64,000 nucleotides of DNA, from the NCBI RefSeq assembly GCF_014211915.1, contig NZ_CP060040.1, forward strand, positions 248,001 through 312,000. Reading direction: 5' to 3'. Below, one piece after another: positions 48,136-58,297 of the stretch (its first letter is position 1; each line of letters opens with the position of its first letter). The translations under genes and the position numbers were made by a program. This DNA is from Burkholderia cenocepacia (GTDB taxonomy: Bacteria > Pseudomonadota > Gammaproteobacteria > Burkholderiales > Burkholderiaceae). A model generated the notes under the pieces. The model was not told the DNA's origin. It did no database searches and saw nothing but the letters and a program-made list of their open reading frames with translations.

Positions 48136-50603
48136 TCAGCCCGGCTTGCGCTCCGCTTCGTCGGGCGATGGCGGCCGGGCTGTCGTCTCGGCGGTATTCC
48201 GCGTGTCGGGGCGCGGGTCGTTTTCCTCGCTGCCGACCGGCCGCGATCCGTCCGCATAGGCGACGACACTGCGCTGCGGATTGGCAATCCGGATTCCGCG
48301 TTCGCGGAACGTCTCCGCGATCCGTCGGTTGAATTCGCGCTGCACGCCCCAGCGCGCCGAGTCCGTACATTGCATCTGCCCGGCCAGCGCGAGCGCCGCG
48401 CCGTCGACCTGGTCGATACCCCAGTAGCTGAAGTCCGACAGGATGCCGTCGTGGTATTTCGGATCGTCGCGCAACGCGGCGCCGATTTCCTTCAGCGTCG
48501 CGATCGCGCGCTCGATGTCCTCGCCGTACGCGATGCTCACCTTGACGGCCGCGTTGCCGAGCCCGCGATTCGTGTTGTTGACGGTCGTCACCGAGCTGAA
48601 CGGGATCGTGTACAGCGATCCGTCGCCGGCGCGCAGCCGCACCGTGCGGATCGACAGGTATTCGACCGTGCCCGACACGCCGGCGAGCGTGACCCAGTCG
48701 CCGACCTGCATCGCGTTCTCCATCAGCAGGAAGATCCCGGTGATGAAATCCTGCACGAGCTTCTGCGACCCGAAACCGAGCGCGACGCCGAAGATGCTGG
48801 CGCCGGCCAGCAGCGGGCCGACGTTGACGCCGAGCTCGCTGAGGCCCGTCAGCACGACGACGAGCGCGATCATCACGAACAGCAGCGAGCGCAGCATCGG
48901 CAGCAGCGTGCGCAGGCGCGCGGCGCGCACCAGGTTGCCTTCGCGCGTCCAGCGCTGCAGCCGGCGCTCGATCGCGATGTTGGCTGCCTCCCACACGACG
49001 AGCGCGACGATCGCCGCGATCGCGATCGTCACCAGCGCGGACGCGAGCCGGTGGCCGATCGTGCCCGTCTCGAACGCGCGGAAGATCGGCACGCCCCAGA
49101 TCTGCAGCAGCAGCACGACGGTCACGACGCCGATCGCCCCCGACACGATCTGGCGCAGCAGCGGGTAGTAGCGGTACGCGTGCAGATGAACGAGCGTGCG
49201 GTCGTCGTCGCGGCGCTGGAACAGCCGCGCGAGCGCGCCGAACACGACGATTGACACCATCCGCATCGCGATCATCACGGCGATCGAGCGGCCGCCGAGC
49301 GTGATCAGCACGCGATAGCCGTTGTGGACGTCGAGCGCCCACACGAACCACAGTGCCATCACGACGAAGACCGACACGGGCGCCCACGCGTCCGCGAGCG
49401 CGTTGCCGACGACCGTGAAGGCCGGACGATCCGCGCCGGCGGCACGAATCCGTGCCGCGACCGGCCGGCGACACTGCAGGATCAGCACCGAAATCATCAC
49501 GTGCCCGACGAGGGCGACGGCCTTCAGCAGCGCGACATGGCCGGCTTCGCTCAGGCCGAAGTTCGCGGCGATCTCGACGGCCGCCGTGCACGCGCCGACC
49601 ACGATCACGATCCGTGCGATCGAGCGTTGCACGAAATCGGCCCATGCGTCGCTGATATGCAGCAGCCGCAACTGCCGCGCATCGGGCTGGAAGAACAGCC
49701 GGCTGACGATCGTGATGAGCCGGCAGATCACGTAGGTGTCGATCAACGCTTCGAGCGCGGCTTCGATCGGCGTGTCTGCTTCGACGAGCAACGACATCGT
49801 CAGGCTCGCGACGCCGACGAACACGAGTAGCGGCACCGCGCGCAGCGCGAGACTGACGAGTGCGCGCGGCATCCGCTGCAGCAGCGTGGTGTGCCGGCGG
49901 GCGTGGCCTCGGCTTTGCGAGGATGCGGGGTGGCGCCTGCGGTGTCCGGGGCTGCGGTGTCGGGTGGGGTGGACGTATCGGGCGGCGGCGTGGGGGCCGC
50001 GTCCGGTGCGGCGGAATCGGACGCGGTGTGCTGCGACGTGTCGGCGCGGCGCGCGGCGACTGCCGCCAGCGCGCGTCGCAGCAGCCGCTTCGCGAGCCAT
50101 TCGACGACGAGCGCTGGCAGGAGTACCGCCACGAGGATGCCGAGCGTGCGCGTGAGATCCGCACGCTGGTCGGCGCTGACGAGCTTGTCGTGCCACCAGC
50201 TTCCCACCGAACCGATATCGAGCAGCGAGCGCAGCGATTCCTGCAGCGCGTTGCCGATCTGAGTGGCCCAGCGCGATCCCTGGCGGACGAGCATCGAGGC
50301 GAGCCCGTTCGACGTGAGCGCGGCCGGCGCCGCGGCGGCCGATGCGCCGCTGGCCGCAGGCGCTGCGCTTGCCGGCACGGCGGGTGCGCTCAATGCGCCG
50401 ACGGCCGCGATTGCGCGCAGCGTCGTTTCGACTTGCGCGCGATCGCGCGGGTTTTCGAGCACGTTCAGTGCCTGCCGCGCCTCTTGTGGCGTCAGTGTGG
50501 GCGCGGCGCCGGAGGCAGCCGACGCGGCGGCCGGAGCGGGAGCGGCCGCGTGGGCGGCCGAGACGACGGCGGCGAGCAGCCAGCCGAGGAGGATATGTCG
50601 CAT
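48136..50603 (-). pseudogene. Large MscS-family mechanosensitive channel, frameshifted
   Basis: Two overlapping minus-strand frames encode one YbiO-like channel. The first (stop at 49800) starts with a signal peptide (MRHILLGWLLAAVVSAAHA), a periplasmic part and a first membrane helix (LGILVAVLLPALVVEWL). The second supplies further membrane helices, the pore helix and MscS beta domain (GVALGFGSQKLVQDFITGIF, NAMQVGDWVTLAGVSGTVE), ending at 48136. The full span is one base short of a whole number of codons, which fits loss of one base; composition places the break near 49880-49930, in a Pro/Ala/Thr-rich linker. Repaired, the protein would be about 822 residues. As written, translation could restart at the ATG at 49872 and give a channel lacking the N-terminal domain. 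Confidence 0.82.
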
Positions 50604-50873
50604 GGAGTGGGCATGCGGGTGCGTCTCGTCACGCGGCCCGCGAGGCTGAATGATGGACGGAAGTTAACATGATTGCGATCGCGACCGAATAGTTCCGTCG
50701 CCGGCTATTCGGATCAGGCATGAGCGACGCGACGCAGGCGTCCCGTGTTCCCGATCGTAAGGCGTCTGTAACGCGTGCTTTCCGATGCCGATGGGCGAAG
50801 CGTCACCCGATGAGCGTTCGTCCGGTCTCGTTCCACGCTGGCATCACGTCAGGTGAATTCGGATTCCTATGAA

Positions 50874-51833
50874 TCAGGCCGGATCGTCGTGAAATGCCGG
50901 CAAGACGTGCGCCGCGATTTCTTCGATGACGTCGCGCACGGGCCGGTCCGATCCGGGGTTCAGCGTGACATGGTGCGTTCCCGCCGTGCGCATGTCCCGC
51001 AGGATATCGGCCAACGCATGGCGCCCGGTTGCATAACCGAGCGGCAGCGCGGTGGCGGGCGTATCGGGATGTGCGGCGAGGTCGAGCCGCATCGATACGC
51101 CGAACGCGCGAAATTGCGGCGACGCGAGCCGGTCGACCGCCGCGCGCCACATCGAATAGCGGGCGCGCTGCGTATCCGGATCGCGGTGATAGGTCATCCA
51201 GCCGATCGAATGGCGGGCAATCCAGTCGACGCTCTGTCCGCCCGAGCCGACCGCAAGCATCGGCACCGCGTCGCCGTCGCGCGGCAGCAGCGTGAATTCG
51301 GGCGCATCGGGCGGCGCCTGGTCGGGCAGCACGCGCGACGGCGCGCCGAGCGCGGCCGCGACGACGTCCCAGTGCGCGCGATAGCGGTCGCGCCGGGTTT
51401 CCGCGTCGACGCCGAACGCCGCATATTCGGGCGGCCGGTCGCCGGAGCCGAGCCCGAGGATGAAGCGTCCGCCCGACAGCGTCGCGACCGACAGCGCGCC
51501 TTTCGCGATATGCAACGGATGGCGCAGCGGCAATACGATCGCGCCGCTGGCGAGCGCGATCCGGCGGGTGCGCGACGCCAGTGCGCCGAGCAGCACCCAC
51601 GGGTCGAGATGGCCGACCGGGTCCGGATAGTCGGCGCTGTTCAGCGGCACGTCGCGAATCCACAGCGCGCGAAAGCCGAGCGAATCGGCCAGTGCCGCGA
51701 GTTCGAGTTGTTCGTCGAAGTCCGCGACGATATGGCCGCTGCGAAGCAGCGGAAGGGTGAGGCCGATCGACAGCCGCCCGTCAGCAAAGACACGCTGCGC
51801 GACGTCGGGGCGGGCGGGAACGGTTGGGGGCAT
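50874..51833 (-). CDS. LLM-class (luciferase-like) flavin-dependent oxidoreductase
   Basis: 319-residue TIM-barrel flavin monooxygenase of the bacterial luciferase family. Conserved parts are LELAALADSLGFRALWIRDVPL, the phosphate-binding region SGAIVLPLRHPLHIAKGALSVATLSGGRFILGLGSGD and the C-terminal LADILRDMRTAGTHHVTLN. The family uses reduced FMN or F420; Burkholderia would use FMN supplied by a separate reductase. The substrate is unknown. Single gene. Confidence 0.88.
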   Translation of the reverse strand: MPPTVPARPDVAQRVFADGRLSIGLTLPLLRSGHIVADFDEQLELAALADSLGFRALWIRDVPLNSADYPDPVGHLDPWVLLGALASRTRRIALASGAIVLPLRHPLHIAKGALSVATLSGGRFILGLGSGDRPPEYAAFGVDAETRRDRYRAHWDVVAAALGAPSRVLPDQAPPDAPEFTLLPRDGDAVPMLAVGSGGQSVDWIARHSIGWMTYHRDPDTQRARYSMWRAAVDRLASPQFRAFGVSMRLDLAAHPDTPATALPLGYATGRHALADILRDMRTAGTHHVTLNPGSDRPVRDVIEEIAAHVLPAFHDDPA

Positions 51834-52812
51834 GGCGAATCCTTGAAGGCGAGGCAGGGCGAACGCACAGTGTTCCGTGTCCGAATGCTAGCGTGTTTGC
51901 GCGATGCCCGAGCGGGACGGCGCCGCGCTGCGCTAAACGACCTGCGGCGTCGTGCCACGCAACACGAGCCCCCGCGTGACGCCACGCGTCGCGATGCGCG
52001 GTGGTCGCGGTCGGTGCCGTAGAACGGCATGCGTGTGCGAAGCGACGGCGAGTGTGATCACGGCGAGGGTGGGTTCGGGGCGGGCGGCGGCGAGCCGCGG
52101 GAAAGGGCAAGGCCGGCGCACGCATCCGGTCGAGGCGCGTCGCCAGCTGTGAGGCGATTGTAAGGCGACTGCCCGTCCCACGCAGAGCCGACGCGACGAT
52201 GCCAATTGGTCTGGCGGCGCGTTTCAGTTTCGAAACGTTCGCGCTTTCTGACGGGGTGCGATGGCTACCCGCGGCCCGGCATGTGCCCGCGAGGCCTTGC
52301 GGCGTGAAGCATGGTGCGCTCCTTGCATGGTTGTATGGGCCGTGAGCGCGATCGCGGGTGTTGTCGACCCGGCAATCGCTTCAGTGGGTCGGATGTATCG
52401 GAGACGGGGACAAGAGAATGAAAAAAGACCGAAACGCAACGCAGCGTGTTGCAAACATGAATCGCCGACCTGCCCGGGTATTCGCTTCGCCATTGATTGC
52501 GGCGACGTGAGCGAGCGGCTTTCCGTTCCATCCGAGCAATCGGGTTCGTTCTGAACGACGACGTGCAGCCGTGACGCACGAGGCCGACCCGTGCCGGTCG
52601 GCCGTCGGGGATGCACCACGAACGCGGCGGATGGCCCCTGGCCTGGATCCCGGAATCGTCATGCCATGGCGCAACGCATGGCGCCGCGCGGCGAATGCGT
52701 TTGCATGCCGCGCATCGTGTCGGCGTGACGAGCCAGCGGCACAGGACCGGGCCGGGACAGCCGGTGACGCGCCGATGTGCGCGGCAGCGAGGAACACGTG
52801 GAGTCCGGGGAG

Positions 52813-52926
52813 CGTCCGTCGATCGCGGCATGACGGACGTCGCAACATTGTGCTGTCAGTTGATCCACTACCCCGATGGATCAATTGTTGAAGCGCCCGT
52901 CGCCGAGCGGCGACGGGCGTCTTTTT
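52813..52926 (+). ncRNA. Candidate structured small RNA or leader
   Basis: Three inverted repeats follow each other: CGTCCGTC/GACGGACG (52813-52820, 52832-52839), TTGATCCA/TGGATCAA (52860-52867, 52877-52884, loop CTACCCCGA) and the terminator stem CGCCCGTCGCC/GGCGACGGGCG (52894-52919, loop GAGC), followed by TCTTTTT. Either an independent small RNA with a Hfq-type U tail, or an attenuated 5' leader of the sirtuin gene starting 124 bp downstream. The promoter was not identified, so the 5' end is uncertain. Confidence 0.45.
52894..52926 (+). terminator. Orphan intrinsic terminator
   Basis: Perfect 11-bp GC-rich stem with GAGC loop and T5 on the plus strand; the nearest upstream gene is on the other strand more than 1 kb away. 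Confidence 0.88.
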
Positions 52927-53049
52927 GCGTGCGACGGCTTGCCGTGGCGGCGGCCCGCCCGATCGCACGGCGTTCTGTATCATGTGCTGGCGTGCCTGGC
53001 TGCCCGTGCGGGCGCACGGCCTGCCGGCGCGACCGATCACGTTGCCAAC

Positions 53050-53964
53050 ATGAACGACAAAGCCTTGCCCGATCCCTCCCTCGCCGACGCCGATCCGGCC
53101 GCGCTCGATGCGCTGCAGACCTTCGTCGAGCGTCATCCGCGCCTGCTCGTGCTGACCGGCGCGGGCATCAGCACCGATTCCGGCATTCCCGGTTATCGCG
53201 ACCGCAACGGCCAATGGATGCGCTCGCCGCCGATCCAGCTCCAGGAATTCCTCGGTTCCGATGCCGCGCGGCGCCGCTACTGGGCGCGCAGCATGATCGG
53301 CTGGCCGGTCGTCGGCCGCGCGCGGCCGAACGGGTCGCATGTCGCGCTGGCGCGGCTCGGCGACGCAGGGCGAATCGAGCGCCTCGTCACGCAGAACGTC
53401 GACGGCCTGCATCAGCGCGCGGGCAGCGACGACGTGATCGAACTGCACGGCGGCATCAACGGCGTGACCTGCCTCGAATGCGGCGCGCATCACGCGCGGG
53501 CGACGATTCAGACCGTGCTCGAAGCCGACAATTCCGAACTGCTGGGCGCGCAGGCCGAGCCCGCCGCGGACGGCGACGCGCATCTGGAATGGGCCGCGCT
53601 CGATACGTTCCGCGTTCCGGCGTGCCCCGCGTGCGGCGGCTTGCTGAAGCCTGCGGTGGTGTTCTTCGGCGAGAACGTGCCGCGCGAGCGCGTGGCGCTG
53701 GCGTCGCAGGCGCTCGATGCGGCCGACGCGCTGCTCGTCGTCGGCTCGTCGCTGATGGTGTATTCCGGTTACCGCTTCTGCGTGTGGGCGCAGGCGCAGC
53801 ACAAGCCGGTTGCCGCACTCAATCTCGGCCATACGCGCGCCGACCCGATGCTGACGCTGAAGGTCGAGGCGCACTGCGCGCCCGCGCTCGACGCACTCGT
53901 GGCGCGGCTGGGGCTCGGGCGCAACAGCGCCAGCACCAGCGACACGACGGAGCATGCATCGTGA
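53050..53964 (+). CDS. NAD-dependent protein deacylase (sirtuin)
   Basis: 304-residue Sir2-family enzyme that removes acyl groups from lysine using NAD. Motifs are GAGISTDSGIPGYRDRNGQW (NAD binding), TQNVDGLHQRAG with the catalytic region, ELHGG with the catalytic His, and zinc-binding CLECG ... CPACGG. VVFFGENVP and GSSLMVYSGYRF complete the fold. GIPGYR in place of GIPDFR and the overall pattern fit bacterial class II (SIRT4-like) sirtuins. The ATG opening MNDKALPDP is used; the frame extends upstream through the terminator, so longer starts are unlikely. Its stop overlaps the methyltransferase start. Confidence 0.92.
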   Translation: MNDKALPDPSLADADPAALDALQTFVERHPRLLVLTGAGISTDSGIPGYRDRNGQWMRSPPIQLQEFLGSDAARRRYWARSMIGWPVVGRARPNGSHVALARLGDAGRIERLVTQNVDGLHQRAGSDDVIELHGGINGVTCLECGAHHARATIQTVLEADNSELLGAQAEPAADGDAHLEWAALDTFRVPACPACGGLLKPAVVFFGENVPRERVALASQALDAADALLVVGSSLMVYSGYRFCVWAQAQHKPVAALNLGHTRADPMLTLKVEAHCAPALDALVARLGLGRNSASTSDTTEHAS

Positions 53965-54602
53965 CCGGCGCCGCTGCTTCGCCCGATCCGTCCGAGCGGC
54001 TGTCCGCGCCGGCGGCCGAACGCAATCGCGGGCCGATCCTCGACGTGCTGCGCCGTGTGCTGCCGGCGAGCGGCAGCGTGCTCGAAATCGCGAGCGGCAC
54101 CGGGCAGCACGTCGTTCACTTCGCGCAAGCGTTGCCGGGCCTGCACTGGCAGCCGAGCGATCCCGATGCGCAGGCGCGGCGTTCGATCGCCGCGTGGGTC
54201 GCGCATGCGGGCCTCGCGAACGTCGCCGGGCCGCTGGCGTTCGACGTGCGCGACGCGCCGTGGCCGGTCGCGGCGCTCGACGCGATCGTCTGCATCAACA
54301 TGATCCATATCTCGCCGTGGGCCTGTACCGACGCGCTGTTCGCGGGCGCGTCGCGCGTGCTGCGTCCGGGCGGCGTGCTGTTCCTGTACGGTCCGTACCG
54401 TCGCGAAGGCCGGCATACGGCGCCGTCGAACGAAGCGTTCGACCGGCAGTTGCGCAGCCGCGACCCGTCGTGGGGCGTGCGCGATCTCGAAACCGTGGTC
54501 GCGCTCGGGCTCGACCTCGGCCTCGACTGCAGCGAGGTCGTCGAGATGCCGGCGAACAACCTGAGCGTCGTGTTCCGGCGCCTGCCGCACGCGGAGCAAT
54601 GA
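53961..54602 (+). CDS. DUF938 SAM-dependent methyltransferase-like protein
   Basis: 213-residue class I methyltransferase fold of the DUF938 family. The SAM-binding motif LEIASGTGQHVVHFAQALPG is near residues 40-60, followed by PSDPDAQARRSI and INMIHISPWACTDALF. The GTG start overlaps the sirtuin TGA (GTGA), so translation is coupled. The substrate is unknown; coupling to a sirtuin is a hint, not proof, of a related role. Confidence 0.87.
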   Translation: MTGAAASPDPSERLSAPAAERNRGPILDVLRRVLPASGSVLEIASGTGQHVVHFAQALPGLHWQPSDPDAQARRSIAAWVAHAGLANVAGPLAFDVRDAPWPVAALDAIVCINMIHISPWACTDALFAGASRVLRPGGVLFLYGPYRREGRHTAPSNEAFDRQLRSRDPSWGVRDLETVVALGLDLGLDCSEVVEMPANNLSVVFRRLPHAEQ

Positions 54603-54699
54603 CACGCAAGCGGGCAGCGCGGCCGGGTTTCCTCTATCCTTTCGCCTGTGCGCGCGGCCCGGCTCGGGTCGCGCCCCGTTTTTTCCGGAGAATTGACTA

Positions 54700-56112
<1,413 letters not shown>

Positions 56113-56144
56113 CCGGCTGGGCGAGGCGGCATTGTTGCGAAAAT

Positions 56145-56159
56145 CTATTCTTTGAATAG
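56145..56159. promoter_or_regulatory. AT-rich palindrome upstream of DUF4148 gene
   Basis: CTATTC-TTT-GAATAG, a perfect inverted repeat 33 bp after the gnd stop, in an AT-rich patch followed by TTTTTCTATCC. It could be an operator for the DUF4148 gene or a weak terminator; undetermined. Confidence 0.3.
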
Positions 56160-56312
56160 GGTTTTTCTATCCCGGATGCCGACATTGTTGGCTCCGGGGA
56201 AACAGTGTTTTCGTTCTTTCATGGTTTTCCCTAGGTGCTGCCGGGACTAAACTCTGTTCCATCGCTGCAGACATGGTGTGTGCGGCGAAGCAAAAAAATC
56301 CCGGAGGTAATC

Positions 56313-56657
56313 ATGAAATCGCTGATCGCAACGTTCGCTGCTGCTGCTGTCCTCGCCGTCCCCGCCGTCTCGTTCGCCCAACAGAACGCGCCCGTCACCC
56401 GTGCCCAGGTGAAGGCCGAACTGGTTCAGCTGCAACAGGCTGGCTACAAGCTGGGCAGCGACCGGACCAACTACCCGGAAGGCATCCAGGCTGCTGAAGC
56501 GCGCGTAAACCCGCAACAGAACGTCGCCGCTGCCGATACGACCGGCTACGGTGCGCAACCGGCCGCCGGCCAGGAATCGGGCGCCCCGGCTGCGGCCAAG
56601 ACCGGCTGGCAAGTCAAGCGCGTCTCGGACGGCGCACCGGTCTACAAGGGTCGTTAA
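56313..56657 (+). CDS. DUF4148 exported small protein
   Basis: 114-residue periplasmic protein: signal peptide MKSLIATFAAAAVLAVPAVSFA (cleavage before QQNAP), then the DUF4148 core VTRAQVKAELVQLQQAGYKL and NYPEGIQAAEARV. The tail is Ala/Gln/Gly-rich. A near-perfect ribosome site (CGGAGGT) precedes the ATG. DUF4148 proteins are numerous in Burkholderia and without known function. A strong terminator follows. Confidence 0.9.
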   Translation: MKSLIATFAAAAVLAVPAVSFAQQNAPVTRAQVKAELVQLQQAGYKLGSDRTNYPEGIQAAEARVNPQQNVAAADTTGYGAQPAAGQESGAPAAAKTGWQVKRVSDGAPVYKGR

Positions 56658-56701
56658 TGGTACGGCCGCGCTGGCGACCGCATCCGACCCCCTGTAGTAC
56701 G

Positions 56702-56739
56702 AAGCCCGTTGTTCCGCTATGCGGAACAACGGGCTTTTT
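56702..56739 (+). terminator. Strong intrinsic terminator
   Basis: Perfect 16-bp stem AAGCCCGTTGTTCCGC / GCGGAACAACGGGCTT with TAT loop and T run, 45 bp after the DUF4148 stop. Confidence 0.92.
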
Positions 56740-56766
56740 CATTGGCGGCGCGCCAAGCGCCGGCGT

Positions 56767-57087
56767 TCAGTGCAGCGGGCGTCGGCCGCGCCCGATATCG
56801 CGGAACAGCGCTTCGGCCGGCTCCAGTACCTGCAGCCACGTTTCGTCGTAACCGCTCAGCGTGTCGAGCGCGTCGCGCAGCCGTTCGATCGCGAGGACCG
56901 GCAGCTCGACGCTGTGGCGCGTGGCGCCGGTCAGGTGCGTGACGCTCGCCAGCTGAACGAGCGCGTCGGCCGCTTCGGCGACGTCGGTCGCGAACAACAG
57001 GTGCCGGTTGAGCAATTCGACCAGACCGCTGGAACCGGCGAAATCGTCGGCGTCGAGCTGCACGGAGAGAAACGTCGCGTTATTCAT
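56767..57087 (-). CDS. Hypothetical 106-residue protein
   Basis: Not recognised. The sequence is acidic and leucine/alanine-rich (MNNATFLSVQLDADDFAGSS ... ELLNRHLLFATDVAEAADAL), without signal or membrane segment, so cytoplasmic and mostly helical. Two ATGs compete: 57093 sits one base from the AGGAG site, while 57087 has a proper 7-base spacer, so the latter is chosen. Codon use is normal for the region. Convergent with the DUF4148 gene. Confidence 0.7.
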   Translation of the reverse strand: MNNATFLSVQLDADDFAGSSGLVELLNRHLLFATDVAEAADALVQLASVTHLTGATRHSVELPVLAIERLRDALDTLSGYDETWLQVLEPAEALFRDIGRGRRPLH

Positions 57088-57497
57088 TGTCATGCTCCTC
57101 GTTGTCGTTGGATCGCGCTGCGCATCACCGAGTATAGGCGGCGATCGAAGCGGACAATATGACGGGGCCGATACGGCAGGCGCGGCGACCGCGCCCGTGA
57201 ACTCCCCAAAGCGCCCGCCTGGCACGGCTCGCCGGCGATTGGCGTGCCCAGGCGACGCCGCAAGATTGTTTCCGGCCCGGGCAACTGTCGGGGCCTTGAC
57301 CGCGACAAATGGTATCTTTGCCGATCGGAACGACGCGAAAAAGGGGCCGGTGAGCTCATTCGCGCCGATGTTCCGCTGTGGAAACTGACGGCCGCGCGAG
57401 CGGTCGGATACTGGTTGATCCGGCCGTCGGGCCGGACATCGTGCGTCGCGCGCCGGGGGGCGGCGGGCGGCGCGACGACGCAAATCCGGGAGGACCC
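57088..57497. other. Intergenic between divergent genes
   Basis: No gene supported. It must hold the promoters of the 106-residue protein (minus) and the LysM/M23 lipoprotein (plus). A short AT-richer patch (acaaatggtatctttg, about 57303-57318) is the best promoter candidate, but spacing to TTGACC is too short for a standard sigma-70 site. Confidence 0.45.
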
Positions 57498-58232
57498 TTG
57501 AGAGAAACTATTCCCATCCACGACGCGCTCACGCGCTGGCTGCCGCAGGCGGCGCTCGTTGCCGCGGCCATCGCGCTGACGGGCTGCACGATGACGCCGT
57601 GGACCGACAGCTGGCAACCCGCGCGCCAATCGGCGCCCACGTCGGCCGCGACGCCGGGCGTGATTGCCGGCTATTACCGCGTGAACCCGGGCGATACGCT
57701 GGCGGGCATCGCGAACGCCTACGGGCAGCGCGTGCAGGACGTGGCCAGCTGGAACCACATGGCGCCCACGGACGCCGTGTCGCCGGGCCAGGTCCTGCGG
57801 GTCGCGCCGCCGCCGGCGGCGACCTCGTACGGGCAGCCGCCCGCGGCAGCCGCCCAGCCGGGTTCGCTCGCATGGCCGGCCACGGGCGTCGTGGCGACAC
57901 CGTTCTCGGCCGGCAAGACGCGCGGCCTCGTGATCGCCGCATCCGGGCCCGACCATTCGGTGCGGGCCGCGGCAAACGGGCGGGTGGTGTACGCCGGCTC
58001 CGGCGTCAAGGCGTACGGTCCGCTCGTGATCCTGAAGCACGACAACGGGCTCATCACGGCCTACGGGCACAACGGCAAGCTGCTCGTCAACGAAGGCGAC
58101 GCGGTGCGCCAGGGCCAGCCGGTCGCCGAAATGGGCACTGACGCGAGCGGTCGTTCGACGTTCGAGTTCGAAGTCCGCCAGAACGGCAAGGTCGTCGATC
58201 CGATGAACTTCCTGCCGCGCAACGGCGGCTGA
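57498..58232 (+). CDS. LysM/M23 lipoprotein, NlpD-like, degenerate peptidase
   Basis: 244-residue outer-membrane lipoprotein. The TTG start is chosen because GGGAGGA lies just before it and a signal with lipobox LTGC (Cys30) follows; no ATG fits. A LysM domain (58-103: YYRVNPGDTLAGIANAYG) binds peptidoglycan. The LytM/M23 domain (about 128-240) has lost its zinc ligands: the usual HLHFE segment reads TFEFEV, and the first His/Asp pair is replaced in TRGLVIAA. Such catalytically dead LytM proteins (NlpD, EnvC) activate amidases at cell division, so an amidase-activator role is likely. NlpD usually lies next to rpoS; this one does not, so it is probably a paralogue. Confidence 0.88.
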   Translation: MRETIPIHDALTRWLPQAALVAAAIALTGCTMTPWTDSWQPARQSAPTSAATPGVIAGYYRVNPGDTLAGIANAYGQRVQDVASWNHMAPTDAVSPGQVLRVAPPPAATSYGQPPAAAAQPGSLAWPATGVVATPFSAGKTRGLVIAASGPDHSVRAAANGRVVYAGSGVKAYGPLVILKHDNGLITAYGHNGKLLVNEGDAVRQGQPVAEMGTDASGRSTFEFEVRQNGKVVDPMNFLPRNGG

Positions 58233-58297
58233 TCGTTGTCAGCGCCACGTGTGCGCCGGGCGGCGCACACGTTCCCGCTCACTTCATTTTTTCACCT

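Larger units (their letters stand above)
51834..53049. other. 1.2-kb gene-poor stretch
   Basis: No protein-coding gene that I can support. Short open frames here lack ribosome sites and have Arg/Pro/Cys-rich shadow-like composition. The right part (52813-52926) is a series of hairpins ending in a perfect intrinsic terminator on the plus strand, with no upstream plus-strand gene to terminate. Confidence 0.6.

Noticed and set aside
52261..52554. 97-codon plus-strand frame in the gene-poor stretch
   Set aside because: No ribosome site and no domain; composition (Cys/Arg-rich) looks like chance. It does not supply a gene for the terminator at 52894 with any confidence.
52381..53955. A 524-codon minus-strand frame opposite the sirtuin gene
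   Set aside because: Shadow frame; the plus strand has complete sirtuin motifs.
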